Shown here: positions 24,890-33,876 of the stretch, one piece after another
Layout of the letters: every line of letters starts with the position of its first letter
Numbering within the stretch: the stretch's first letter is position 1
NCBI GenBank assembly: GCA_035651755.1
Contig: DASRFA010000040.1
Span: forward strand, 124,001 to 188,000
DNA length: 64,000 nucleotides
Origin: DASRFA01 sp035651755
GTDB taxonomy: Bacteria; Desulfobacterota; Binatia; UBA12015
Direction: 5' to 3'
The notes under the pieces: model-generated
The model's input: only the letters and a program-made list of their open reading frames with translations
Told to the model about the DNA's origin: nothing
Database searches by the model: none
Translations under genes and position numbers: made by a program

Positions 24890-24908
24890 GAAATTGAAAT
24901 TCGTTTTC
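24890..24908 (+). promoter_or_regulatory. Fur-box-like site upstream of iron operon
   Basis: GAAATTGAAATTCGTTTTC matches the 19-bp Fur consensus GATAATGATAATCATTATC at 13 of 19 positions and is AT-rich in otherwise GC-rich DNA. It lies 13 bp before the ATG of the P19-like gene, so Fur binding would block initiation. A -35-like TTGACG is at 24861-24866. Confidence 0.6.
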
Positions 24909-24920
24909 ATCGGTAAGTCG

Positions 24921-26372
24921 ATGCGGATTCCCGTCCTTCTCGCGCTCCTGACGGCCGCGCTCGCGGCCGCTGCGTGCACGCGCGAGGACAGTCCGACCGC
25001 TCCGTCGCCGCCGGCCGCCAGCGCGGACGGCGCCGCGAGCGCGGGTGCGGCCCCCGCCGCGACCGCGGCCCTCACGGCGTCGACCGCCGACGAGCTCGCA
25101 GCGACCGCGGCGACCGTCAAGCTCGTCGGGCAGGAGTACGCGCTCGCGGTGGACGACAAGGGTGCGATCAAGGACGACACGGAACTCGCCGAGGCAGAGT
25201 TGTTCGCCGATCAGGCGCGGCTCAAATACCAGCGGGTCGCGCCGCAAGTCAAAGCGCCGGCGGCCGACGTCGCGCGCGCGCAGACCGCCATCGACGCGCT
25301 GTCGGACGCGGTCGGCAAGAGGCGCGCGGCGCCCGAGGTGGTCGCGCTCGCGCGCGCCGCGGCGCAGGCGGTGACGGCGATCGCGCCCGCGGACGCCGCG
25401 GCGACCGCGGGCATCCGCGCCGCGACCGGCCAGGCGGATCGCGCGATCGAAAGCGAGAAGCTCGCCGGCGACTACCGGATCGGCGTCTTCGCGGAGCCGC
25501 CGCGCCGCCTCTTCCGCCGCGCCGCCGACGGCACCGTCGCCGAGGAAGCGCGCGACCCGCACGCGACCGCGTACCTCGCGGTCGTGCTCCGCGAGCAGCG
25601 GACGAAGCGCTTCCTCCCCGACGCGGTCGTGAGCGCCGAATGGCTCGCGCCCGACGGCACGGTCGTCTCGCGCGGCGAGCTCGCCGCCGTCTGGGGCGAC
25701 TTCCCGCACTACGGCGCGAACGTCGATCCGGGCGGCGAGAAGGGCACGCTCCGCGTGCACGTCGAGCCGCCGCACCATGCGCGCCACGGCGACATGCTGG
25801 CGCGCGTCGCGAAGCCCGCCGACGCCTCGTTCGAGTTCTCGGCGACACGTGGCCGGCCGGTCTTCCCGCGCGATCCCCCGACCCCCATCGACGGCGACTA
25901 CGCGATCGGCGACGACGTCCTGCAGGGCTTCGCGGAGGCGCGGAAGGTGGTCGACGCCGGCGGCTATCGCCTCGGCTTCATCACCGAGCCGCCGGAGCCG
26001 ATCTGGCTGTGGGCGTCCGGGCCGGAGCTCAAGGCGGTCCGGCCGGAGGACACGCATCACCTCGAGGTCGTGCTGCAGGACCGCGCGTCGGGGCTCCTCG
26101 TCCCGAGCGCGACGGTCACGCTCGAGATCGCGCCGAAGGGCGGCGGGAAGCCGATCGTCGTCCCGATGCACTCGCTCCTGTCGGCGTTCCAGCACTACGG
26201 CGAGACGCTGCGCGTCCCGCCGGGCGACTACGCCGTCTCGATCGACGTGCAGCCGCCCGCGCTGGCGTCCGCCGACGCGCCCGACTTCCTCGCGCCGGCG
26301 CGCACCGCCTTCGACTGGCACGTCGATGCGCCGGCGGCCGCCGATCGGCCGGGCGCGCCGGCCGCCGGATGA
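24921..26372 (+). CDS. P19/Tp34-like iron-binding lipoprotein with two P19 domains
   Basis: A 483-residue predicted lipoprotein (signal ending AAAC, Cys19), starting at ATG 24921 because the longer frame leads into the Fur-box-containing promoter. Residues about 40-180 are a helical Ala-rich domain. Two tandem P19-type domains follow: YRIGVFAEPPRRLF...GDFPHYGANV...LRVHVEPP and YRLGFITEPPEPIW...AFQHYGETLRVPPGDY. P19/Tp34 proteins bind ferrous iron and copper in the periplasm and deliver iron to FTR1-type permeases. Duplication of the domain is unusual; family members normally have one. The gene opens a tight operon with FTR1 and cytochrome c, behind a Fur-box-like site, so iron-repressed expression is likely. 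Confidence 0.8.
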   Translation: MRIPVLLALLTAALAAAACTREDSPTAPSPPAASADGAASAGAAPAATAALTASTADELAATAATVKLVGQEYALAVDDKGAIKDDTELAEAELFADQARLKYQRVAPQVKAPAADVARAQTAIDALSDAVGKRRAAPEVVALARAAAQAVTAIAPADAAATAGIRAATGQADRAIESEKLAGDYRIGVFAEPPRRLFRRAADGTVAEEARDPHATAYLAVVLREQRTKRFLPDAVVSAEWLAPDGTVVSRGELAAVWGDFPHYGANVDPGGEKGTLRVHVEPPHHARHGDMLARVAKPADASFEFSATRGRPVFPRDPPTPIDGDYAIGDDVLQGFAEARKVVDAGGYRLGFITEPPEPIWLWASGPELKAVRPEDTHHLEVVLQDRASGLLVPSATVTLEIAPKGGGKPIVVPMHSLLSAFQHYGETLRVPPGDYAVSIDVQPPALASADAPDFLAPARTAFDWHVDAPAAADRPGAPAAG

Positions 26373-26426
26373 GAGGGAAGACGAGCCGCCGCCGCGAGCG
26401 CGCACCGGGAGGGAAGCGGAGAGACC

Positions 26427-27647
26427 ATGACGACACGACGTAGGATCCTCCTCGGGTTGGCCGTCCTCGCCGCGGTCTTCGCGCTCGCCGTCGGCCGCGC
26501 CACCGCGACTGCTGCCACCGAAGGCCGCGACGACGTGGCGAGCCTGCGAGCGACCCTCGATCAGGCGCGCGACCTCTACGCGAGCGACCCGACGCGCGCG
26601 CGCGAGCTCGCCGGCGACGCGTTCCTCCGGTTCGAGTCGTCGGGACTCGACAAGACGCTCGCGAGCCGCGACCCGTCGGCCTACAAGACCCTCGAGTCGA
26701 CGTGGCTCAAGCTCGTGTCGGCGATGCGGGCGGGCGCGCCGCGCTCCGAGATCGCGTCGCTCCACGAGAGCCTCGTGGGTCAGCTCGCCGGCGCGGCGCC
26801 GCGCGCCGCCGGCGGAGCGGGCGCGCTCTTCGCGAACGCGCTCGTGATCATCCTGCGCGAGGGCTTCGAGGCCATCCTCATCCTGTCGGCGGTCGCGGCC
26901 GCGCTCCGGTCGGGCGGGCGGCCCGAGGGGCTGAGGCCGCTCGCGCTCGGGGCGGGCGTCGCCGTCGTCGCGAGCCTCGCGCTCGCCGCGGGCGCGGCCG
27001 CCTTCGGCGGCTTCGGCGCGCACGGCGAGCTCATCGAGGCGATCACGTGTCTCGTCGCCGTCGTCGTCCTCTTCCTGACGTCGTACTGGCTGATCTCGCG
27101 CGTCGAGGGCCGCCGCTGGCAGAAGTTCATCCGCGACGCGGTCGCGCGCGCGGCGGCCGAGGACCGGCGCGGGAGCCTCTTCGCGCTCGCCTTCCTGGTC
27201 GTGTTCCGCGAGGGCTTCGAGACCGTCCTCTTCTACCAGGCGCTCGCGCTCGAGGGCGCCTCCATCGCGGGCGGCACGGCGAGCGTCGCCGGCGGCCTCG
27301 TGCTCGGGCTCGTCCTGCTCGCGCTCCTGTGGGCGGGGATCACGTGGTTCGGCCTGCACGTCCCGGTCCGGCAGTTCTTCACGATCACGGGCGCGCTCCT
27401 CTACCTGCTCGCGATCAATTTCGCGGGCGTCGGGATCCGCGAGCTGCAGGAGGCGGGATGGCTGACGCCGGCGCCGGTCGCGTGGTTCCCCGAGGTGGCG
27501 TGGCTCCGCGACTGGCTCGGCGTCGTTCCGGACGCGCAGGTGCTCGCGGCGCAAGGCGTGCTCGTCGTCGCCGTCCTGGCGGGGCTGGTCGTGTCGCGCC
27601 TGCGGGGCGCGGGCGACGTGCCGGGCACCGCGCGCCATGCCGCGTGA
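26427..27647 (+). CDS. FTR1 family iron permease
   Basis: A 406-residue polytopic membrane protein. Residues 1-30 form a signal/anchor, residues about 35-125 an extracytoplasmic helical domain like those fused to bacterial FTR1/EfeU proteins, and residues 130-395 seven or so helices. Both catalytic REGFE motifs are present: ILREGFEAIL (about 148) and VFREGFETVL (about 260); these REXXE sites bind and translocate iron. It imports iron from the periplasm together with the P19-like lipoprotein. A GGGAGGGAAGCGGAG stretch upstream gives a good ribosome site for ATG 26427. The 3' end overlaps the cytochrome gene by 11 bases. Confidence 0.9.
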   Translation: MTTRRRILLGLAVLAAVFALAVGRATATAATEGRDDVASLRATLDQARDLYASDPTRARELAGDAFLRFESSGLDKTLASRDPSAYKTLESTWLKLVSAMRAGAPRSEIASLHESLVGQLAGAAPRAAGGAGALFANALVIILREGFEAILILSAVAAALRSGGRPEGLRPLALGAGVAVVASLALAAGAAAFGGFGAHGELIEAITCLVAVVVLFLTSYWLISRVEGRRWQKFIRDAVARAAAEDRRGSLFALAFLVVFREGFETVLFYQALALEGASIAGGTASVAGGLVLGLVLLALLWAGITWFGLHVPVRQFFTITGALLYLLAINFAGVGIRELQEAGWLTPAPVAWFPEVAWLRDWLGVVPDAQVLAAQGVLVVAVLAGLVVSRLRGAGDVPGTARHAA

Positions 27648-28080
27648 CGCGCTCGCGCGCGGCGCGCTCGTCGCGGCGCTCGTCGTACGCTGCGGCGCGA
27701 GTGCGGTCGCGCTCGCCGAGGACCTGCCTGCGGAGTTCGCCGGGCGCGCGAATCCGCTGGCGGCGGATGCCGCCGCCGGGACGCGCGGGCGCGCGCTCTT
27801 CCTCGACAACTGCGCACCCTGTCACGGTGAGGCGGCGGACGGCCGCGGCCCGGCCTCCGCGGGCCTGACGCCGCCGCCGGCGAACCTCGCGGGCCCCGAC
27901 ATCGTGCCCGCGCACAGCGACGCCTATCTCTTCTGGCGCATGAGCGTCGGAAAGCGCGGGTCCGCGATGCCGTCGTTCCAGCATTCGCTGTCGGAGACCG
28001 AGCGCTGGGAGATCGTCGCGTACCTGCGCTCGCTCGCCGAGCGGTCCCGCATCGCCGCCAAGCCTCCCGGCAAGAGCTGA
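27637..28080 (+). CDS. Periplasmic class I cytochrome c
   Basis: A 147-residue exported protein: signal peptide to about residue 27, then one haem-binding CxxCH motif (CAPCH, about residue 58) and an axial-ligand Met in GSAMPSF (about residue 110), followed by TERWEIVAYLRSL, the C-terminal helix typical of class I cytochromes c. It overlaps FTR1 by 11 bases, so its likely role is redox chemistry coupled to iron uptake, as oxidation is needed for FTR1 transport. In comparable FtrABCD systems this step uses a cupredoxin and a ferredoxin instead. Confidence 0.85.
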   Translation: MPRDALARGALVAALVVRCGASAVALAEDLPAEFAGRANPLAADAAAGTRGRALFLDNCAPCHGEAADGRGPASAGLTPPPANLAGPDIVPAHSDAYLFWRMSVGKRGSAMPSFQHSLSETERWEIVAYLRSLAERSRIAAKPPGKS

Positions 28081-28159
28081 ATCACGGCCCGAAACCCGCG
28101 CCGGCCCTTGCAGTCCGTCGCGATCTGCGCGACACGGTTCGCGGGGACGGGGGGGCCGC

Positions 28160-28849
28160 ATGGTGCGCTTTTTCCACGTCGCGCGCTCTTTTGCGGGCGT
28201 CGACGTGCTGGTCGACGTCCACCTCACGATCGAGCGGGGCGACCTCGCCCTCGTGACCGGGATGGCGGGCGCGGGGAAGACGACGCTCGCGCGCCTCCTG
28301 CTCGGCCTCGCTACGCCGCGACGCGGCTGGGTCACGGTCGACGGGCTCGTCCTCGGCGGCAGCCCGCCCGACGTGCTCGCCGGGCATCGCCGCCGCATCG
28401 CGGCGATCCCGCAGGACCCGGAGCTCGTCGGAGATCGCAGCGCGCTCGACAACGTGGCGCTCGCGCTCGAGGTCGCCGGGGTGCGGCCCGCCGACGCGCG
28501 CCGCCGCGCCGGCCTCGCGCTCGAGCGCCTCGGCCTCCGGCCGATCGCCGCCCGCCCCGCCGGCGCGCTTTCGCGCGGCGAGCGGCAGTGGGTCGCGATC
28601 GCGCGCGCTCTCGTCCGGTCCGACGCCTCGCTGGTGATCGCCGACGAGCCGGCCGACGGCCTCGACGACGCCGACGCGCGCCTCGTGGGCGAGCTCCTCA
28701 CGGAGCAGCACGCGCATGGCAAGACCGTGATCCTCCTGAGCCGCGCCGATCGCGTGCCCGGCGTCTGTGCGCCCCGCATCTTCGACCTCGAGGACGGGCG
28801 GGTCGCCGAGCGCGCGCTCGAGGCGCCTCGCCAGCTCCGCGCGTCGTGA
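28160..28849 (+). CDS. ftsE: FtsE-like cell-division ABC ATPase
   Basis: A 229-residue ABC ATPase of FtsE type. Walker A GMAGAGKTT (about residues 36-44), signature LSRGERQ, Walker B VIADEPAD, then HAHGKTVILLSRADR; the A-site and LSRGEQQ-like signature match FtsE. In the division complex FtsEX, FtsE hydrolyses ATP at the inner face to drive the periplasmic effector EnvC. Here its stop overlaps the start of the ftsX-envC fusion (TGATG), so the two are co-translated. Confidence 0.87.
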   Translation: MVRFFHVARSFAGVDVLVDVHLTIERGDLALVTGMAGAGKTTLARLLLGLATPRRGWVTVDGLVLGGSPPDVLAGHRRRIAAIPQDPELVGDRSALDNVALALEVAGVRPADARRRAGLALERLGLRPIAARPAGALSRGERQWVAIARALVRSDASLVIADEPADGLDDADARLVGELLTEQHAHGKTVILLSRADRVPGVCAPRIFDLEDGRVAERALEAPRQLRAS

Positions 28850-30462
28850 TGCAGCGCTTCCTCGGCGCGGCGTGGGCGCGACGCCTCGCGGGCGGCGCGA
28901 GCCTGCTCGTCCTCGTGGCCTTTCTCGCCGGAGCGATGGCCGCGGCCGGGATGGCCGCGCTCGCGCGCGGCTCGGCCGAGCGCGCGCGGGTGCCGGACGA
29001 AGCGCTCTACTACGTCGTCGTGCGGTCGGCGCTCGCGGACGGAGCCGCGCAGGCGCTCGCGGCGGGTCCCGGGCTCCGCGTCGTCGGCGATCGATCGCTC
29101 GCCGAGCTGCTCGAGCGCTCGGGCGGCGCCGGTGCTCCGGACCGCCTGCGCGTGATCGAGGTGGCGGCGCGACTCTCGGGGATCGCGGGCGAACTGCCCT
29201 CCACCGTCGCCGCGATGCGCGCGGTCGACGGCGTGGTCGACGTCATCGACGTGAACGCCCGCGAGCGAGCCGCGCTCACGCCCGAGCGCGCGCGCCGCTG
29301 GACGGTCGCCGGGGCACTGCTCGCGCTGACCGCCGCCGCCGCGCTCCTGATCGGGGTGGCGCGGACGGCCGCGGTCGCCGTGCGCGAGGCGCGCGAGGAG
29401 ATCGCGGTCCGCATCTTCCTCGGCGCGGATTTCGGCTCGCTCTGGATGCCGTTCGCGGCGTCCCTCGCGATCGCATCGTGTCTCGGCGTCGCGACCGCGA
29501 TCGCGGCGGCCGCCACGATCGCGCGGGCGCTGGAGATCGATCTGGCGACACCCGGCGCGACTGCCGTCTGGGCGGGGGATCGCTGGGTCGGCGCGCTCGC
29601 GACGCTGGCCGCCCTTGGCGCCGCGAGCGCCGTCGCCGCAGCCGTCGCGCGGCGGGCGGTGGGTCGACTGGCGCGTCCGGTGCCTGCGGCGTCCGGCATG
29701 GCGGCCCCGGCCGCCGCGGCGGCGGCGTCCGCGGTCTTCCTCCTGGTAGCGCGCCACCCTGCCGTCGCGTCCGCGGACTGGGCGAACGACCCCGCGAGCC
29801 TGCACCGGATCGGGCGCGAGCTCGCGGTGAGCCGGCGCGCGCTCCATCAGGCCGAGGCGGCGCTCCTCGTGAGCGAGCACCGGGCGGTGCGCGCCGTCGC
29901 CGCCGGCGATCCGACCGCGGTTCGGCTCGCCGCCGCCGAGGTCGCCGTCGAGGCCCAGCAGGTCGACCGCTGGCGCGCCTCGCGCGACGCGCTCGTCACC
30001 CTGCGCGGCGAGCTCCGGGACCACCGCCGGGCCGAGCGGGCGCCCGGACCGCCGATCGTCCCGAGGCTCCGGCCGGTCGCGGGCGGCCTGGAGGTCGGGT
30101 TCGGCGAGACCGCCGGCCGGCGCTTCGGGCGGGGATTCCGGAACGGCGTCGCCCTCCGGACGCGCCCCGGGGAGCTCGTCCGGGCCACGGCGGCGGGTCG
30201 CGTGGCGTATGCTGGGGAGCTTGCCGGCAGCGGGCGGGTCGTCGTCCTGAGCCACGGGCGGCGGACGTACAGCGTGTACGCGCGGGTCGGGGAGCTGCTC
30301 GTCGCGCGCGGCATGCAGGTCGCGCCCGGCGAGCCGATCGCGCGCGCGTCCGCGGAAGCGGGCCTTCTCTACTTCGCGGTGCGCGAGCGCGGGCGGTCCG
30401 TCGACCCGCTGCGCTGGCTGCGGTCCGCGGGTGGATCGGCGGGTGGCACGGAAAGCAGTTGA
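28849..30462 (+). CDS. FtsX permease fused to degenerate LytM (EnvC-like) effector
   Basis: A 537-residue fusion. Residues 1-275 are FtsX: one N-terminal helix (15-37), an extracellular loop, then three helices (about 150-172, 200-222, 246-268). An added helix (284-301) follows, then a short helical/coiled-coil region (about 314-398) and a LytM-type domain (about 405-525). That domain keeps the EnvC-like end (LYFAVRERGRSVDPLRWL) but lacks the metal-binding histidines of active M23 peptidases: the first motif reads FRNGVAL and the last GLLYFAV. EnvC is the LytM activator of amidases that FtsEX controls in E. coli. This single chain would therefore combine transmembrane signaller and effector. 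The coiled coil is much shorter than in EnvC. Confidence 0.88.
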   Translation: MQRFLGAAWARRLAGGASLLVLVAFLAGAMAAAGMAALARGSAERARVPDEALYYVVVRSALADGAAQALAAGPGLRVVGDRSLAELLERSGGAGAPDRLRVIEVAARLSGIAGELPSTVAAMRAVDGVVDVIDVNARERAALTPERARRWTVAGALLALTAAAALLIGVARTAAVAVREAREEIAVRIFLGADFGSLWMPFAASLAIASCLGVATAIAAAATIARALEIDLATPGATAVWAGDRWVGALATLAALGAASAVAAAVARRAVGRLARPVPAASGMAAPAAAAAASAVFLLVARHPAVASADWANDPASLHRIGRELAVSRRALHQAEAALLVSEHRAVRAVAAGDPTAVRLAAAEVAVEAQQVDRWRASRDALVTLRGELRDHRRAERAPGPPIVPRLRPVAGGLEVGFGETAGRRFGRGFRNGVALRTRPGELVRATAAGRVAYAGELAGSGRVVVLSHGRRTYSVYARVGELLVARGMQVAPGEPIARASAEAGLLYFAVRERGRSVDPLRWLRSAGGSAGGTESS

Positions 30463-30555
30463 TTTTCGCGGGATCGCGCGAGCGAAGGGCCGGGCGATGC
30501 GCTATCCTGCCGCGGCGAGGTTGCGCCGTTCGCGGCCCGCTGGGAGAACGTTCTG

Positions 30556-32007
30556 ATGAGGTATCCGTCGGGCGCCGGACGTCGTCGCGCCACCCTGACC
30601 ATGCTCGCGTTCGCGCTCTGCATGGCCGTCCTGTTTTCGGGCGGCCGCGCGGTCGAGCGCGTCGCCGCGGTTCCAAAGGAGACCTACGACGATCTCGAGA
30701 CCTTCACGAACATCCTCTCGATCGTCCAGAAGAACTACGTCGACGACGTCACGACCAAGCAGCTCCTCGAGGGCGCCGTCAACGGCATGCTCGGCTCGCT
30801 CGATCCCCACAGCGCGTACTTGACGCCCGAGCTGTACAAGGAGCTTCAGGTCGACACCAAGGGCAGCTTCGGCGGGCTCGGCATCGAGATCACCAACCGG
30901 AGCGGCGTGCTGACCGTCGTCTCCCCGATCGAGGACACGCCCGCCGCGAAGGCCGGGATCCAGCCGGGCGACCAGATCATCAAGATCGACGGCGAGCTCA
31001 CGAAGGACATGTCCCTCGTCGACGCCGTCAAGAAGATGCGCGGGCCGCGCGGCTCCAAGGTGACGATCACCGTCAAGCGCGAAAACGTCCCGCAATTCCT
31101 CGACTTCACGCTGACGCGCGAGAACATCCACATCCAGAGCGTCAAGTGGAAGAACCTCGGGGACGGGTACGGCTACGTCCGCGTGACGCAGTTCCAGGAG
31201 CGGACCGGCCAGACGCTCGAGGAGGCGATCAGCCAGATCTCCGGCGGCAACGACGCGAATTTGCGCGGCCTGGTCCTCGACCTCCGCAACGATCCCGGCG
31301 GCCTCCTCTCGCAGGCCGTCCAGGTCGCCGACGCGTTCCTCGAGTCGGGGATGATCGTCTACACCGACGGCCGGCTCGAGAACCAGAAGCAGAAGTACTT
31401 CGCGCACAAGCCGGGTAGCCACAGCGACTTCCCGATGATCGTGCTCGTGAACGGCGGCACCGCGAGCGCGGCGGAGATCGTCGCCGGGGCGCTGCAGGAC
31501 CACAAGCGCGCGCTCGTGCTCGGAATGCAGACGTTCGGCAAGGGCTCGGTCCAGACCATCCTCCCGCTCGACGACCAGTCCGCGCTGCGCCTGACGACGG
31601 CGCGCTACTACACGCCGAACGGCCGCTCCATCCAGGCGACCGGCATCACGCCCGACATCGTGATGGAGAACAACGTCCAGCTCGTGCGCGGCAGCGAGAG
31701 CAAGAAGAACGAGGCGCTCCTCCTGCGCGAGGAGAACCTGCCGAAGCACCTCGACAACCCGAGCGGCGGCGCCGGCGAGGCTCCCGAAAAGGAGAAGCCG
31801 GAAAAGCCGAAGCCCCAGAGCATCAAGCAGGAGCCGCAGTCGAAGGAGCCGGCGGCGCCGCCCTCCGAGGGCGAGCCGGGCGACGAGGCGGACCAGGCGG
31901 CGGGCACCGTGCTCGGCGAGCCGGGCAAGGACCCGCAGCTCGATCGCGCGCTCGAGCTGCTCAAGAGCTGGCAGGTCTTCAAGACGCTGGTCGCGAAGAA
32001 GGGCTGA
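30556..32007 (+). CDS. ctpA: C-terminal processing protease, S41 family
   Basis: A 483-residue exported serine protease: signal/anchor (residues 14-30), PDZ domain (about 100-185, GGLGIEITNRSG...AGIQPGDQI) and S41 catalytic core with the Ser in NGGTASAAEI (about residue 300) and the general-base Lys in FGKGSVQT (about residue 325). The last 90 residues are Glu/Lys/Pro-rich and unstructured except for the final helix. CtpA proteases degrade or process cell-wall-related periplasmic proteins, including peptidoglycan hydrolases, which fits its place directly after ftsE-ftsX(envC). Normal length for the family. Confidence 0.92.
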   Translation: MRYPSGAGRRRATLTMLAFALCMAVLFSGGRAVERVAAVPKETYDDLETFTNILSIVQKNYVDDVTTKQLLEGAVNGMLGSLDPHSAYLTPELYKELQVDTKGSFGGLGIEITNRSGVLTVVSPIEDTPAAKAGIQPGDQIIKIDGELTKDMSLVDAVKKMRGPRGSKVTITVKRENVPQFLDFTLTRENIHIQSVKWKNLGDGYGYVRVTQFQERTGQTLEEAISQISGGNDANLRGLVLDLRNDPGGLLSQAVQVADAFLESGMIVYTDGRLENQKQKYFAHKPGSHSDFPMIVLVNGGTASAAEIVAGALQDHKRALVLGMQTFGKGSVQTILPLDDQSALRLTTARYYTPNGRSIQATGITPDIVMENNVQLVRGSESKKNEALLLREENLPKHLDNPSGGAGEAPEKEKPEKPKPQSIKQEPQSKEPAAPPSEGEPGDEADQAAGTVLGEPGKDPQLDRALELLKSWQVFKTLVAKKG

Positions 32008-32251
32008 CCCGACGGAACCGCCGGCGCGCGCGAAGCAACAAGCGCTTCTGTTCCCGCCGCGCCTCCCGGAAGCGGCGCCCGCGCAGGTCCCCGCGGGCGG
32101 CGTCGCCGCACGCGCTCCGGCGCCCGTCGCGGGCGACGGCGCGGCGCATGGGCGCCCCGCTCACGAGCGCGTCGCCCGGGATCCCGCCGCTCGGGTTGGC
32201 GGCGACCCCGCGGCGCGCGAGCCGGCGCGCGAGCGCCCCGAGCGCCGGGCG

Positions 32252-33631
32252 CTCACCGTCACGCAGCTCGTCGCGCGCATCCAGCACGCTCTTCACGCGA
32301 GCTTCCCGCCGCGCCTGTGGGTCGAGGGCGAGATCTCCGGCTTCAAGCGGCACGCGCGCGGCTTCGGGTTCTTCTGCCTGAAGGACGGCGAAGCGCAGGT
32401 CGAGGCGATGATCTGGAGCAACGACCTCGCGGCGCTCCGCTTCACGCCGAGCGACGGCCTGCACGCGCTCGTCCTCGTCCGGAAGGTGGACTTCTACGCC
32501 GCCCAGGGTCGCCTCCGGCTCATCGTCGAGCGCATCGAGCCGCACGGGGTCGGGGCGCTCCAGAAGGCGCTCGAGGAGCTCACGCGGAAGCTCGAGGCCG
32601 AGGGCCTCTTCGCGGAAGCGCGGAAGCGCCCGCTGCCCCTCCTTCCCGCGACCGTCGGGATCGCGACCGCGCTCGGCGGCGCCGTGATCCACGATCTCCT
32701 GACGGTTCTCCGCCAGCGCTTCGCCGAGCGCCGCGTCCTGATCCGGCCGTGCCGCGTCCAGGGCGACGGCGCGGGCGCCGACGTCGCAGCCGCGATCGCC
32801 GACCTCGATCGCTTCGGCGGCGTCGACGTGATCGTGGTGGCGCGCGGCGGCGGATCGGCCGAGGACCTGTGGGCGTTCAACGACGAGCGAGTCGTGCGTG
32901 CGATCGCGCGCGCGCGGGTTCCGGTCGTATCGGCGGTGGGGCACCAGTCGGACTGGACCCTCGCCGACCGGGTCGCCGACCTCCGGGTCGCGACGCCGAC
33001 GGCGGCCGCCCAGCGCGTCATGCCCGAGCGGCGCGCGCTCGCGGAGAAGCTCGCCGAGCTCGAGCGCCGGCTGCGGGACGGCCTGCAGCGCCGCGTCGCG
33101 TACGCGAGCTCGCGCGTCGAGACGCTCGAGGCGCGGCTCGGGAGCCCGCGGGGCCAGCTCGAGCAGCGCCGGCTTCGCATCGAGGCCCTCGTCGCGCGCG
33201 CGTCGCACGCGCTCCGGACGCGCATTCCGAACGCGCGCGGACGACTCGTGGGGCTCGCCGCCGCGCTCCGGCACGGCGCGCCCGACGCGCCGGCGCGTCG
33301 CGCGGATCTGGATCGCCTCGCGCGCCGGCTGGTCGTCGCCCACGAGAAGCGTGCCGAGCGCGCGAGCGCGGAGCTGCGGCACGTCGCGGGTCGACTCGAC
33401 GCCCTGTCGCCGCTCGCCGTCCTGGCGCGCGGGTTCGCGCTCGCTCGCCGCGCCGACGGGTCGATCGTGCGCGACGCCGCGGTCCTCGCGGTCGGCGAGC
33501 CGCTCGACGTGCGCTTCGCGCGCGGCACGGCGCGCGCGGCCGTGCTAGAGGTCGCGCTCGAGGACGACGCGACGACCGCCGCGCGCGAGCGCGCGCCGCG
33601 GGCCGCCGTGCGGCGACCGGAGGACGAGTGA
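32252..33631 (+). CDS. xseA: Exonuclease VII large subunit (start codon unresolved)
   Basis: The protein shows the OB-fold N-terminal domain (LTVTQLVARIQ...LWVEGEISGFKRH...GFFCLKDG), the catalytic domain (VIVVARGGGSAEDLWAFNDE, VVSAVGHQSDWTLADRVADLR) and a C-terminal helical part. The family's usual first residues align with codons from 32252, but in that frame no ATG, GTG or TTG occurs until 32408, which would remove the first 52 residues of the OB fold. The frame stays open upstream back to the ctpA 3' end. Options are a CTG, ACG (for example 32012) or other rare start, or an undetected frameshift near 32250. The coordinate given marks the homology-supported extent, not an observed start. 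xseB follows with a GTGA overlap. Confidence 0.8.
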   Translation, partial: LTVTQLVARIQHALHASFPPRLWVEGEISGFKRHARGFGFFCLKDGEAQVEAMIWSNDLAALRFTPSDGLHALVLVRKVDFYAAQGRLRLIVERIEPHGVGALQKALEELTRKLEAEGLFAEARKRPLPLLPATVGIATALGGAVIHDLLTVLRQRFAERRVLIRPCRVQGDGAGADVAAAIADLDRFGGVDVIVVARGGGSAEDLWAFNDERVVRAIARARVPVVSAVGHQSDWTLADRVADLRVATPTAAAQRVMPERRALAEKLAELERRLRDGLQRRVAYASSRVETLEARLGSPRGQLEQRRLRIEALVARASHALRTRIPNARGRLVGLAAALRHGAPDAPARRADLDRLARRLVVAHEKRAERASAELRHVAGRLDALSPLAVLARGFALARRADGSIVRDAAVLAVGEPLDVRFARGTARAAVLEVALEDDATTAARERAPRAAVRRPEDE

Positions 33632-33876
33632 GCGAGCGGAGCGATCTCGACGGCCTGAGCTTCGAGGCCGGCATGAAGGAGCTCGAGGCGATCGTCGCGC
33701 GGCTCGAGCAGGGCAACCTCCCGCTCGAGGACTCGCTCCAGGCCTTCGAGCAGGGCGTCGCCGTCCTGCGCGTGCTCCAGACGCGCCTTTCGGAGGTCGA
33801 GCGCCGCGTGGAGATCCTGACGCAGGCGGCCGACGGCGCGCTCCGCGCGCGCGAAGCGGGCCCGCTCGCGAAGTGA
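33628..33876 (+). CDS. xseB: Exonuclease VII small subunit
   Basis: An 82-residue, mostly helical subunit. GTG 33628 overlaps the xseA stop. The family core is intact: FEAGMKELEAIVARLEQGNLPLEDSL (seen in part here), then a heptad-like region. It binds the large subunit and regulates degradation of single-stranded DNA by exonuclease VII. It overlaps ispA by GTGA. Confidence 0.92.
   Translation: MSERSDLDGLSFEAGMKELEAIVARLEQGNLPLEDSLQAFEQGVAVLRVLQTRLSEVERRVEILTQAADGALRAREAGPLAK

Noticed and set aside
30463..30555. Separate envC gene between ftsX and ctpA
   Set aside because: The gap is only 93 bp and holds no ORF; the LytM domain is already in frame with FtsX.
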